Assembly (NCBI GenBank): GCA_023259035.1 | Contig: JAHFRA010000002.1 | Span: forward strand, 1-64,000 | Length of the DNA: 64,000 bases | Direction of reading: 5' to 3' | Source: Gallionella sp. | Lineage (GTDB): Bacteria; Pseudomonadota; Gammaproteobacteria; Burkholderiales; Gallionellaceae | In this document: one piece after another, positions 17,730 through 26,357 of the stretch | How positions within the stretch are numbered: position 1 is the first letter of the stretch | Layout of the letters: the number at the start of each line of letters is the position of its first letter | Notes under the pieces: model-generated | What the model saw: the letters and a program-made list of their open reading frames with translations, nothing else | Databases searched by the model: none | Told to the model about the DNA's origin: nothing | Translations under genes and position numbers: made by a program

Positions 17730-20700
17730 ATGAACATAAAGCATAATTCTCTGTTGTTGCTTCTTGCGGCGATATGGATGGGTACTGCAGTAGCAGAGGA
17801 AATCAAAGTTGAAACAGATGCAGTGGTCGTGAATGCTGAGCAGGAAACGCCAACGGCAGAAGAAGATAAGGCGAGGCAGGAAGCAGACGCCAAGGTAGCG
17901 AAACTGAAAGCCAAGATGGAGGCCAAAGCCGAAGCGGCGCGCATAAAGGCTGAGCAAAAGGCCAAAGCCGAAGCGGACGCGCAAGCCAAGCGCGAAGCCA
18001 AGGCCGAAGCGGCACGGCTGAAGGCGGAACAACTAGCACAAGCCAAAGCGGAGAAGCAGGCGGCGGCGGAAGCCCAACAAGCGGCCAAAGCCGAAGCGGC
18101 ACGCGTAAAAGCGGAACAGGAAGCGCAAGCGGCAGCAGAAGCTGAACCTGCACGACTGAAGGCCGAACAGGAAGCACAAGCTGCTGCAGAGGAAAAGGCG
18201 AGACAGGAAGCTGAAGCCAAGGTAGCGAAACTGAAAGCCAAGGAAGATGCCAAGGCTGAAGCGGCGAGACTGAAGGCTGAGAAAAAAGCTAAAGCCGAAG
18301 CGGACGCACAAGCCAAGCGCGAAGCCAAGACCGAAGCGGCACGGCTGAAGGCGGAACAACAAGCCCAAGCCAAAGCGGAGAAGCAGGCGGCGGCGGAAGC
18401 CGAAGCAGCACGCGTAAAGGCGGAACAAGCGGCGCCAGCAGAAGCTGAGCCTGCACAACTGAATACCCAACAGGAAGCGCCAACTGCAGAAGAAGATAAG
18501 GCGAGGCAGGAAGCAGATGCCAAGGTAGCGAAACTGAAAGCCAAGATGGAGGCCAAAGCCGAAGCGGCGCGCATAAAGGCTGAGCAAAAGGCCAAAGCCG
18601 AAGCGGACGCGCAAGCCAAGCGCGAAGCCAAGCGCGAAGCCAAGGCCGAAGCGGCACGGCTGAAGGCGGAACAACTAGCACAAGCCAAAGCGGAGAAGCA
18701 GGCGGCGGCGGAAGCCCAACAAGCGGCCAAAGCCGAAGCTGCGCGCGTAAAAGCGGAACAGGAAGCGCAAGCGGCAGCAGAAGCTGAACCTGCACGACTG
18801 AAAGCCGAACAGGAAGCACAAGCTGCTGCAGAGGAAAAGGCGAGACAGGAAGCTGAAGCCAAGATAGCGAAACTGAAAGCCAAGGAAGATGCCAAGGCTG
18901 AAGCGGCGAGACTGAAGGCTGAGAAAAAAGCCAAAGCCGAAGCGGACGCACAAGCCAAGCGCGAAGCCAAGGCCGAAGCGGCACGGCTGAAGGCGGAACA
19001 ACAAGCCCAGGCCAAAGCGGAAAAGCAGGCGGCGGCGGAAGCCAAACAAGCGGCCAAAGCCGAAGCGGCACGTCTGAAAGCAGAGCAAGAAAATCAAGCG
19101 CAAGCGGAAAAACAAGAAAAACGGGTAGCTGTGGAAACCGAAGTGGCGAAACCCAAAGAGGGGCAAGAAGTGCAAGCTGAGCCTGCACTGAAGAGCGAGC
19201 AAGAAGCGGCGGCGGTAAGCGCGGGTGCTGAAAAGAAAGCCAAAGCAGAAGAGCCGGTGGCGGCAGAGGCCAAGGTAGCAAAGCCGAAAGCAGCCCAAAG
19301 CGATATGCTGATAAATTTTGCCCAGGAAGCCGTGCTGAAAAACCCCGACGTGCTAACACGCTGGCACAATTTCTTGGCTGCTGCCAGTGAAACCACCGCC
19401 GCCAAAGGCGGTTATTTCCCCCGTGTTGACATGACGTTAGATAGCGGCAGGCAGCGCAGTCAGTCCCCGATTAACAACTACTCGTTAGGCACCCAGAATA
19501 CGACGTTGACGCTGACACAAATGCTGTATGACGGATTTGCTACACGTAATGAAGTTCGCCGCCTGAACAATGCCCAGTTGGCGCGTTACTACGAATTGCT
19601 GGATGCATCTGAAACCGCAGCGCTCGATGCATTGCGTGCCTTTTACGATGTGTCGAGACAACGCAAACTTTTCGAATTGACTGAGGATAATTACGTCAGA
19701 CATCGCACAGCCTTTGAGCAAATCAAGTTGAAAGTGGCTGCTGGCGTGGGGCGTCGTGTCGATCTGGAACAGGCCGCCGGTCGTCTGGCCTTGAGCGAGT
19801 CAAATCTGGTGGTGGATAATGCCAACGTTCATGACGTGAGTGCCCGCTTTCAACGGGTGATCGGAGATCTTCCGCCTCGAAATATGCTCAAGTCGCCTTC
19901 GCAGGACAAGCTGGCCAAGCAGGTTCTGCCGAATGCCGCCGAAGCCATCATCTCCGCTGCAATAGATTATCACCCCGCTATTCTGGCCGCAGTGGAAAAT
20001 GTGCGTTCCGCGCGTTCTGGTCTGGATGTGCGCCAGGCAAAATATCAGCCCACGGTAAATTTAAATATTGCCCAGACCAATAGCAAAAACTTTGCTGGAG
20101 TTGTTGGCACAACGAACAATTCATCTGCCAATGTTACGCTGAACTGGAACCTGTTCAGCGGCGGATCGGATAGCGCGCGGTCGAGCCAATCTCTCAAACA
20201 GCTGGATGCCGCCCGGGATCTGCGTGACAAAGCTTGCCAAGATGTGCGCATGACTTTGGCAATCGCTTACAACGATATATCGAAGCTGCAAGAACAGCTC
20301 AACTATCTGGATCAACACCAATTGTCGATTGAAAAAGCGCTTGCCGCTTATCAGAAGCAGTTCGATATCGGCCAGCGCAGCTTGCTGGATTTGCTGGATA
20401 CGGAGAACGAGCTTTATCAGGCCAAACGCAGTTATATCAATGCCGAATATGACTTGGCCATTGCACAAGCGCGCACAATTGCCGGTATGGGGCGGTTGGT
20501 CAGCTCCTTGGGGATTGCTCATCTGGAAACTGCAGATTTGCCGGAATTGCTCGGCACTAGTGCAGATGCGGCGGAACACTGCACAGCGGTAGCGCCTCTT
20601 GCTAGCGCTATTCGCAAGGATGAGCTTGATGCACGTGCCATTGAGAAGGCGAAGGCGTTAGTCGAAGCGTCACGCGTGAAGGATGATGGAAAGAAAGCAA

Positions 20701-21896
20701 AAGAAGACAGCGAAGTTCTGATGACCCCTGGCGAAGCCAAGGGGGCAAAGCTGAATGCTGAACAAGATGCCAAGGCAGCAGAAGCTGAGTCTGCGCGACT
20801 GAAGGCCGAACAAGAAGCGCCAATGGCAGAAGAAGAAAAGGCGAGACAGGAAGCAGACGCCAAGGTAGCGCAACTGAAAGCCAAGGAAGATGCCAAAGCC
20901 GAAGCGGCGAGACTGAAGGCTGAGAAAAGAGCTAAAGCCGAAGCGGACGCACAAGCCAAGCGCGAAGCCAAGGCCGAAGCGGCACGGCTGAAGGCGGAAC
21001 AACAAGCCCAAGCCAAAGCGGAGAAACAGGCGGCGGCGGAAGCCCAACAAGCGGCCAAAGCCGAAGCTGCGCGCGTAAAAGCGGAACAGGAAGCGCAAGC
21101 GGCAGCGGAAGCTGAGCCTGCACGATTGAAGGCCGAACAGGAAGCACAAGCTGCTGCAGAAGAAAAAGCGAGACAGGAAGCTGAAGCCAAGATAGCGAAA
21201 CTGAAAGCCAAGGAAGATGCCAAGGCTGAAGCGGCGAGACTCAAGGCTGAAAAGAAAGCCAAAGCTGAGGCGGAAAAGCAGGCAGCGGCAGAAGCCAAGG
21301 CCGAAGCGGCACGCGTAAAAGCGGAACAGGAAGCGCAAGCGGCAGCGGAAGCTGAACCTGCAAGACTGAAAGCCGAACAGGAAGCACAAGCTGCTGCAGA
21401 GGAAAAGGCGAGACAGGAAGCTGAAGCCAAGATAGCGAAACTGAAAGCCAAGGAAGATGCCAAGGCTGAAGCGGCGAGACTGAAGGCTGAGAAAAAAGCC
21501 AAAGCCGAAGCGGACGCACAAGCCAAGCGCGAAGCCAAGGCCGAAGCGGCACGGCTGAAGGCGGAACAACAAGCCCAGGCCAAAGCGGAAAAGCAGGCAG
21601 CAGCGGAAGCCAAACAAGCGGCCAAAACCGAAGCGGCACGTGTCAGAGCGGAACAGGAAGCGCCAGCGGCAGCTGAGCCAGCACGGCTAGAGGCTGAACA
21701 AGAAGCGCCAGTGGCAGAAGAAGAAAAGGCGAGACAAGAGGCGGATATTAGGGTAGCAAAACTAAAAGCCAGGATAGAAGCCAAGGCAGCCAAAAGCTCG
21801 GCTACACGATCGAAGAAGAAGCATGAGCTTACCGATCGCAGAGACTGCCTGAACCTGCCGTCTAACGAAGCTATTGCAAAATGTGCAGGCGAGTGA
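17730..21896 (+). CDS. TolC/LapE-like outer-membrane channel with two long helical arms
   Basis: This 1388-residue protein starts with a signal peptide (MNIKHNSLLLLLAAIWMGTAVA). Residues about 25-515 are Ala/Glu/Lys repeats (units such as AEAARLKAEQ, AKAEADAQAKREAK). Residues about 525-945 are a complete TolC-family core with its internal twofold (DMLINFAQEAVLKNPDVL near the start; KYQPTVNLNIAQTN and LNWNLFSGG in the second half). Residues about 1000-1360 are a second Ala/Glu/Lys array. The core has the usual TolC length, so the arms add more than 900 residues. Both termini of TolC face the periplasm, so the arms should lie there, like the helical domain of TolA. It probably serves as outer-membrane partner of the LapB/LapC exporter. 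The arms could bind peptidoglycan, the adaptor or the adhesin. Exact DNA repeats show recent internal duplication. Confidence 0.85.
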   Translation: MNIKHNSLLLLLAAIWMGTAVAEEIKVETDAVVVNAEQETPTAEEDKARQEADAKVAKLKAKMEAKAEAARIKAEQKAKAEADAQAKREAKAEAARLKAEQLAQAKAEKQAAAEAQQAAKAEAARVKAEQEAQAAAEAEPARLKAEQEAQAAAEEKARQEAEAKVAKLKAKEDAKAEAARLKAEKKAKAEADAQAKREAKTEAARLKAEQQAQAKAEKQAAAEAEAARVKAEQAAPAEAEPAQLNTQQEAPTAEEDKARQEADAKVAKLKAKMEAKAEAARIKAEQKAKAEADAQAKREAKREAKAEAARLKAEQLAQAKAEKQAAAEAQQAAKAEAARVKAEQEAQAAAEAEPARLKAEQEAQAAAEEKARQEAEAKIAKLKAKEDAKAEAARLKAEKKAKAEADAQAKREAKAEAARLKAEQQAQAKAEKQAAAEAKQAAKAEAARLKAEQENQAQAEKQEKRVAVETEVAKPKEGQEVQAEPALKSEQEAAAVSAGAEKKAKAEEPVAAEAKVAKPKAAQSDMLINFAQEAVLKNPDVLTRWHNFLAAASETTAAKGGYFPRVDMTLDSGRQRSQSPINNYSLGTQNTTLTLTQMLYDGFATRNEVRRLNNAQLARYYELLDASETAALDALRAFYDVSRQRKLFELTEDNYVRHRTAFEQIKLKVAAGVGRRVDLEQAAGRLALSESNLVVDNANVHDVSARFQRVIGDLPPRNMLKSPSQDKLAKQVLPNAAEAIISAAIDYHPAILAAVENVRSARSGLDVRQAKYQPTVNLNIAQTNSKNFAGVVGTTNNSSANVTLNWNLFSGGSDSARSSQSLKQLDAARDLRDKACQDVRMTLAIAYNDISKLQEQLNYLDQHQLSIEKALAAYQKQFDIGQRSLLDLLDTENELYQAKRSYINAEYDLAIAQARTIAGMGRLVSSLGIAHLETADLPELLGTSADAAEHCTAVAPLASAIRKDELDARAIEKAKALVEASRVKDDGKKAKEDSEVLMTPGEAKGAKLNAEQDAKAAEAESARLKAEQEAPMAEEEKARQEADAKVAQLKAKEDAKAEAARLKAEKRAKAEADAQAKREAKAEAARLKAEQQAQAKAEKQAAAEAQQAAKAEAARVKAEQEAQAAAEAEPARLKAEQEAQAAAEEKARQEAEAKIAKLKAKEDAKAEAARLKAEKKAKAEAEKQAAAEAKAEAARVKAEQEAQAAAEAEPARLKAEQEAQAAAEEKARQEAEAKIAKLKAKEDAKAEAARLKAEKKAKAEADAQAKREAKAEAARLKAEQQAQAKAEKQAAAEAKQAAKTEAARVRAEQEAPAAAEPARLEAEQEAPVAEEEKARQEADIRVAKLKARIEAKAAKSSATRSKKKHELTDRRDCLNLPSNEAIAKCAGE
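17847..19080 (+). repeat. two ~630-bp direct repeats in the first arm of the TolC-like gene
   Basis: The stretch from about 17847 recurs from about 18477, a 630-bp period (210 codons), with long identical runs covering the segment coding AKMEAKAEAARIKAEQKAKA and what follows. The second copy carries an extra KREA unit. Related but more diverged copies lie in the second arm at about 20820-21720. Such a structure can expand or contract by recombination. Confidence 0.8.
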
Positions 21897-21901
21897 GTTG
21901 A

Positions 21902-24454
21902 CTAGCTTTGTTTGCGCAGCACGCGCTTCACTGCGGCGCTGAATAGCAGGACACTGAAGGTGGCCGTCCCACCAACGCCAAGGATGTGTGGCGCATCACC
22001 GGAAAAGTGGAACAGTTCGCGTAGCATCGGCACGCTTAAAACCAAAGCCAGTCCGGTGCTGCCGCCCAGTACGATCCACCACAGCACGGGATTCTGTTGC
22101 GACCATGCGCCTTGCCAAGGCGCATTCAGCGAGCGGTTGCTGAATACCAGCGCGATGTTTCCCGACACCATGGCAACGAACACCAGCGCGCGCACGGTAT
22201 TTTCATCCCACCCCTTCGATAACGCCCAGGCATAAATCGCGGCGGCAACAGCGAAAGCCAGCAACCCTTGTAACAGGCTGTTGGCCAATAACTTCCCGCC
22301 GAATAGCGGTTCCTTTGCCGGTCTGGGCGGGCGCTGCATGATGTTTTCTTCCTCCTCTTCCGCCTCAAAAAAGATCGAGCAGGCCGGGCCGATAATCAGT
22401 TCCAGAAACATGATGTGGGCAGGCAATAGCAGCAACGGTTCGCCGAGCAGCACCGGCAGCATCGCCATGCCGACGATGGGAATATGCACCGCCAGCGAGT
22501 AGCTCATCGCCTTGCGCAGATTGTCGTAGATGCGTCGCCCCATGCGGATGGTGGCGACCAGCGAGGCAAAGTCATCGTTGAGCAACACCAGCGCGGCGGC
22601 CTCGCGCGCCACGTCGGTGCCGCGCTTGCCCATTGCCACGCCGATGTGCGCCGACTTGAGAGCCGGCGCATCATTTACTCCATCGCCGGTCATCGCGACG
22701 ATTTCTCCGTTGGCCTTGAAGGCTTCCACCAGGCGCAGCTTCTGTTGCGGCACGATGCGCGCAAATACCTGCACGCCGCGCAGCCTGGAACTCAATGCCC
22801 GATCGGATAGCGCATCCATTTCGTTGCCGGACAATACCTGCTCATGGGGCAAGCCGAGTTCGCGGGCAATGGCTTGTGCGGTGCGCACATGGTCACCGGT
22901 AATCATCACCACCCGGATGCCTGCCGCGTGGCTTTGCGCGATGGCCTCAGTCACGCCGGGGCGTAGCGGGTCATGCAGGCCAAGCAAGCCGACAAAAGAA
23001 AACTCGATGTCATGTTGTTGTGACGGCCAACGCTGTTCCGGTTCCTGGCCCGGCTTAAGTTTGGCGCGCGCCACGCCCAGCACGCGCAAGCCCTGATCGG
23101 CCATTTCGGCAGCCACTTGTTCGATAGCGCGAGCTTTTGCCTCAGGTAGATGGCACAGATCGATGATGGCTTCCGGTGCGCCTTTGGCCGCCACCAGATG
23201 ATGCGGCTGTCCATTCCCTTGCCAGACATGCGACATGGCCAGCAACTCCGGCGACAGGCTGTATTCGTGGACTAATTCCCAATCTTCATGCAGATGTTCG
23301 CTGCCGTTCAACGTGCGGTTGCCCAATTCGTGCAGGGCGCGCTCCATCGGGTCGAACGGCGCGCGTTCGCTGGCCAGAATGCCGAATTCGACCAGTTCAT
23401 GCCACGGTTCGGGCAGTGGACTGTGGCTGTCCACTTGCAGCATTTTCCCACCACTATACAGCTTGCGGATCACCATGCGGTTTTCGGTCAGCGTACCGGT
23501 CTTGTCGGTGCACAGTACGGTAGTGGCGCCGAGCGTTTCGATGGCATCCAGCCGTCGCGTCAGCACATTGTGCCGCGAGATGCGCCACGCGCCGAGCGCC
23601 ATGAACACCGCCAGGATTACCGGAAATTCTTCCGGCAAGGCCGACATCGCCAAGCTGATTCCCGCCAGTAGCGCATCCAGCCAGTGACCTCGTGAGAAAC
23701 CATAGATCAACACCAGCGACAGGCAGATCGTGATGGCGATTATTGCCAAGCGGCGCACCAGCCTGCCAGTCTGGATGCGCAGCGGCGACTCGCCGGATTG
23801 TGTGCTTTCCAGCGATTTACCAATTTGCCCGATGGCGCTGGATTTGCCGGTCGCCGTCACCAACCCGATACCGCTGCCTTGCACCAGCACGGTTCCCGCA
23901 TACACGAACGGCTGATCGTCGCCGCCCGGTTGGCAAGCGACCGAGTCCGCGCTGCCCGCAAGTTTGCGCACCGGGACTGACTCACCGGTCAGCAATGATT
24001 CGTCGGCCAGCAGGTCGTTGCAACTGAGCAGCACGGCATCTGCGGCGACGCGATCTCCCTCGGTGAGCAGCAGCAAGTCGCCCCGCACTACCTCGCGCCC
24101 GGCGATGCGCTGTTTTTGGCCGTCGCGCAGCACCAATGCGCGCGGGCTGGACAGGTCGCGCAACGCTTCCAGCACCCGTTCGCTCTTGTGTTCCTGAGAT
24201 ACGGTCAGAGCAATGACCAGCAGCACAAAAAATAGCAGCATCAGCGCGTCTTCGACATCGCCCAGCAGCAGGTAAATACAGCCAGCCGAGATCAGCAACA
24301 GGAACATCGGTTCGCGCAACACGTCGGCGACCATGTGCCATAGCCGGCGCGGTTGCGGCGGATTCAGCTCGTTATAGCCGGATGCGGCAAGACGCTGTTG
24401 CGCCTCTGCCGTGGTTAGCCCGGAAAATGGTTGGTCATTGCGTGTTGTGCTCAT
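21902..24454 (-). CDS. cation-transporting P-type ATPase, PEEFPV group
   Basis: This 850-residue P2-like ATPase has an N-terminal cation ATPase domain (GLTTAEAQQRLAASGYNELN), the TGES actuator loop (LLTGESVPV), the phosphorylation motif CTDKTGTLTE with the Asp at residue 317, TGDGVND in the hinge, and about ten membrane helices. The TM4 motif is PEEFPV, where Ca2+ and Na+/K+ pumps have PEGLP/PEGLL-type sequences. The ion cannot be assigned with confidence, although an extra acidic residue at the ion site is notable. The start at 24454 (MSTTRNDQ) has GGAGA nine bases upstream. A GTG at 24472 is less likely. The gene converges on the tolC-like gene with only five bases between stop codons. Confidence 0.88.
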   Translation of the reverse strand: MSTTRNDQPFSGLTTAEAQQRLAASGYNELNPPQPRRLWHMVADVLREPMFLLLISAGCIYLLLGDVEDALMLLFFVLLVIALTVSQEHKSERVLEALRDLSSPRALVLRDGQKQRIAGREVVRGDLLLLTEGDRVAADAVLLSCNDLLADESLLTGESVPVRKLAGSADSVACQPGGDDQPFVYAGTVLVQGSGIGLVTATGKSSAIGQIGKSLESTQSGESPLRIQTGRLVRRLAIIAITICLSLVLIYGFSRGHWLDALLAGISLAMSALPEEFPVILAVFMALGAWRISRHNVLTRRLDAIETLGATTVLCTDKTGTLTENRMVIRKLYSGGKMLQVDSHSPLPEPWHELVEFGILASERAPFDPMERALHELGNRTLNGSEHLHEDWELVHEYSLSPELLAMSHVWQGNGQPHHLVAAKGAPEAIIDLCHLPEAKARAIEQVAAEMADQGLRVLGVARAKLKPGQEPEQRWPSQQHDIEFSFVGLLGLHDPLRPGVTEAIAQSHAAGIRVVMITGDHVRTAQAIARELGLPHEQVLSGNEMDALSDRALSSRLRGVQVFARIVPQQKLRLVEAFKANGEIVAMTGDGVNDAPALKSAHIGVAMGKRGTDVAREAAALVLLNDDFASLVATIRMGRRIYDNLRKAMSYSLAVHIPIVGMAMLPVLLGEPLLLLPAHIMFLELIIGPACSIFFEAEEEEENIMQRPPRPAKEPLFGGKLLANSLLQGLLAFAVAAAIYAWALSKGWDENTVRALVFVAMVSGNIALVFSNRSLNAPWQGAWSQQNPVLWWIVLGGSTGLALVLSVPMLRELFHFSGDAPHILGVGGTATFSVLLFSAAVKRVLRKQS

Positions 24455-24662
24455 GCCGGTGTATCTCCACACGTTGCCATGTGCTGAGAATACAGCTATA
24501 GCGGTTCGAGAGTAAACTGCAGAAGATGTCGGCGAGCTTATTCAAAGTCAAAAAAGGCTGCACGGCAAAAGCATTTCGGGTAAATTACGTACCCGCTTTT
24601 ATTGATGAAAATTTTCTGGAATAGCTCAATCCAACAGGTTCCGAAAATTTTAGGCGAAAGTG

Positions 24663-24698
24663 CGCAGGTTGGGCACGCTACGCTTTGCCCAACCTGCG
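24663..24698. repeat. REP-like palindromic repeat
   Basis: CGCAGGTTGGGCA and TGCCCAACCTGCG form a perfect 13-bp stem around a ten-base loop, in the gap between the P-type ATPase and cytochrome b561 genes. Hairpins with a GGTTGGGC...GCCCAACC core are common dispersed repeats in betaproteobacterial intergenic regions. No coding content is seen in this gap. Confidence 0.6.
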
Positions 24699-24750
24699 AG
24701 AAGGCCGCTTCCCATTTATTATTCCGGCTCGCCCGGCTTAGGAGAAAGTT

Positions 24751-25272
24751 ATGACGCAATACAGCAAACGCATGGTGATCGTTCATTGGCTGACCTTGGC
24801 ACTGTTAATCGTCGCTTGGTATCTCGGTCACGAACTGGATGAGGCGCGACATGAAGCGGGAGCCACGCTGTTCGGGTACGTTATGCATGCGTTGGTGGGC
24901 GGCACGGTGTTGTTATTGACGATATTGCGTTTGTATTTTCGTAGCAAGGATGGCACACCGCCAGCCATGGGCGATACACTGCTGGATAAGGTGGCCAAAG
25001 GTGTGCATCACGGCCTTTATGCTGTGCTGATCTTGTTGTCGGCAAGCGGGGTAATGACCGTTGTGGCGAGTAGTGTGGGTAAGGCTTTGCAGGCAGGCGA
25101 TGCAACTTTGTTGCCGAAAAAATTTAGCGGCGTGTTTGCCCACGATATTCACGAATGGTTGGTGACCGTGTTGATTTTGGTGGTGGTGGTGCATTTGCTG
25201 GGGGCCATCAAGCACCAGTTCATCACGAAAGACGGCTTGATGGAGCGCATGTCGCTGCGCAGGAAAGATTGA
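24751..25272 (+). CDS. cytochrome b561
   Basis: This 173-residue membrane protein of the bacterial cytochrome b561 family has four predicted helices. Candidate heme-ligating histidines are His12 (VIVHWLT), His46 (GYVMHALVGG), one in GVHHGLYAV and one in VVVHLLGAIKHQF. It resembles E. coli CybB, which oxidises ubiquinol and can reduce superoxide. AGGAGA lies seven bases upstream of the ATG. The gene is monocistronic, with the REP-like hairpin before it and a hairpin with a T-rich tail about 160 bp after it. Confidence 0.88.
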   Translation: MTQYSKRMVIVHWLTLALLIVAWYLGHELDEARHEAGATLFGYVMHALVGGTVLLLTILRLYFRSKDGTPPAMGDTLLDKVAKGVHHGLYAVLILLSASGVMTVVASSVGKALQAGDATLLPKKFSGVFAHDIHEWLVTVLILVVVVHLLGAIKHQFITKDGLMERMSLRRKD

Positions 25273-25435
25273 TTGACCGAACCAGGTTTAAAGAACTGCT
25301 CAAAAATCAGATTTCGTTATTCCGGCCCTTCAATAAACTCGGAACAAGCTGACCTATGGTCAGGCAGGCATCCAGTATTTTCAATAGGCGGGACACCGGC
25401 CTTTACCGGTATGGCGAACTTCCAGGGAAGTCCTA

Positions 25436-25471
25436 AAGGGCGAGCATCATGTCCGCCCTTTTGTTTTTGTA
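25436..25471 (+). terminator. hairpin with T-rich tail downstream of cytochrome b561
   Basis: AAAGGGCG pairs with CGCCCTTT across an 11-base loop and is followed by TGTTTTTG. It lies in the 459-bp gap 25273-25731. I see no gene in that gap. It does contain GCCGGGTCATTGGATATTTG (from 25644), which recurs with one change at 59944. Confidence 0.55.
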
Positions 25472-25731
25472 AACCGCCGCTATGCAGTGCTCCTCCGCGC
25501 GCGGGGCGCGGCGGGAAATCTAGTATGTGCGAAAGTCTGCTTGGTACAAACATGAACGTTCACGAAGGGCGACTATACCGACATAACCAGAACTTCGATT
25601 TATTCCATTTCTCAATCAATAGCGCAATTCGGCACAATAGATAGCCGGGTCATTGGATATTTGAAATAGAAATAATTAGCACTTTCTCAACAAATGTTAG
25701 TGTCCATATTTACACCACCCCATTTGCAATG

Positions 25732-26337
25732 CTATGGCTTTATAACTGCTCGATCACGCAAATTCGGCTGATCAGGAAATTCTGCGGCAAGTTCGTTCCA
25801 GACTTGACGCGCCTCATCGGCAAGATTTTCGCTCTCCAACCAGAGCCCATAAGCAACCCGCTCCGAGACTGTCCCGTTTTTTCCCGGCCGGAGTTTGATC
25901 GCTTGCTCTCTGGCCTCGCTTGAAGCAACCTTTTTAATTCCCCGCATTGCTATGCTGGCTTGAGCAACATTCTCCGAACGGATTTTTTTCCCGTTCAGCG
26001 CGCCACCCAGCGATGCCTGCTTTGCAGGAGCGGCGCCGCTTATCGTTTGCGGTGAAAATACATCCACCTTGTAACTCCCCGGCCCGGAAAGTTTGTATTC
26101 ATCGCCTTTTGCGACATAGATCATCGACAGCTTCGCGCCTTCGGACAGCTCGAATAAGGCACCCGATGGAATCGTGGCCAGCAGCTTGGCGGGAGATGAT
26201 CCGCTATTGGTTTTGACGATCACACTGCCGGAAACATCGGAAACAAGCGCGACCGTATCAGCAGCATTGGCCTGGCCTGAAATAATGACCGCAACCATCA
26301 AACTCACACAGGTATATAAAAAGTTGCATTTCCTCAT
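25732..26337 (-). CDS. exported FecR-like protein of the cyclase/kinase operon
   Basis: This 201-residue protein has a signal peptide (first ~25 residues, ending ANA-AD). A FecR/SH3-like beta domain follows (VSDVSGSVIVKTNSGSSPAKL, GALFELSEGAKLSMIYVAKGDEYKLSGPGSYKV). The C-terminal helical part has a short TPR-like stretch (YGLWLESENLADEARQVWNELAAEFPDQP). It is the last gene of an operon after the kinase and the CHASE2 cyclase (20 bp gap). GGGAG is eight bases before the ATG. FecR-like partners are common beside CHASE2 proteins, so it may act with the periplasmic sensor domain. That role is inferred. Confidence 0.75.
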   Translation of the reverse strand: MRKCNFLYTCVSLMVAVIISGQANAADTVALVSDVSGSVIVKTNSGSSPAKLLATIPSGALFELSEGAKLSMIYVAKGDEYKLSGPGSYKVDVFSPQTISGAAPAKQASLGGALNGKKIRSENVAQASIAMRGIKKVASSEAREQAIKLRPGKNGTVSERVAYGLWLESENLADEARQVWNELAAEFPDQPNLRDRAVIKP

Positions 26338-26357
26338 TTGAATTCTCCCTGAATTAT

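Noticed and set aside
17480-21793. Long minus-strand reading frames opposite the TolC-like gene
   Set aside because: They mirror the Ala/Glu/Lys codon repeats of the real gene, give Ala/Ser/Cys/Phe-rich nonsense and have no ribosome binding sites.
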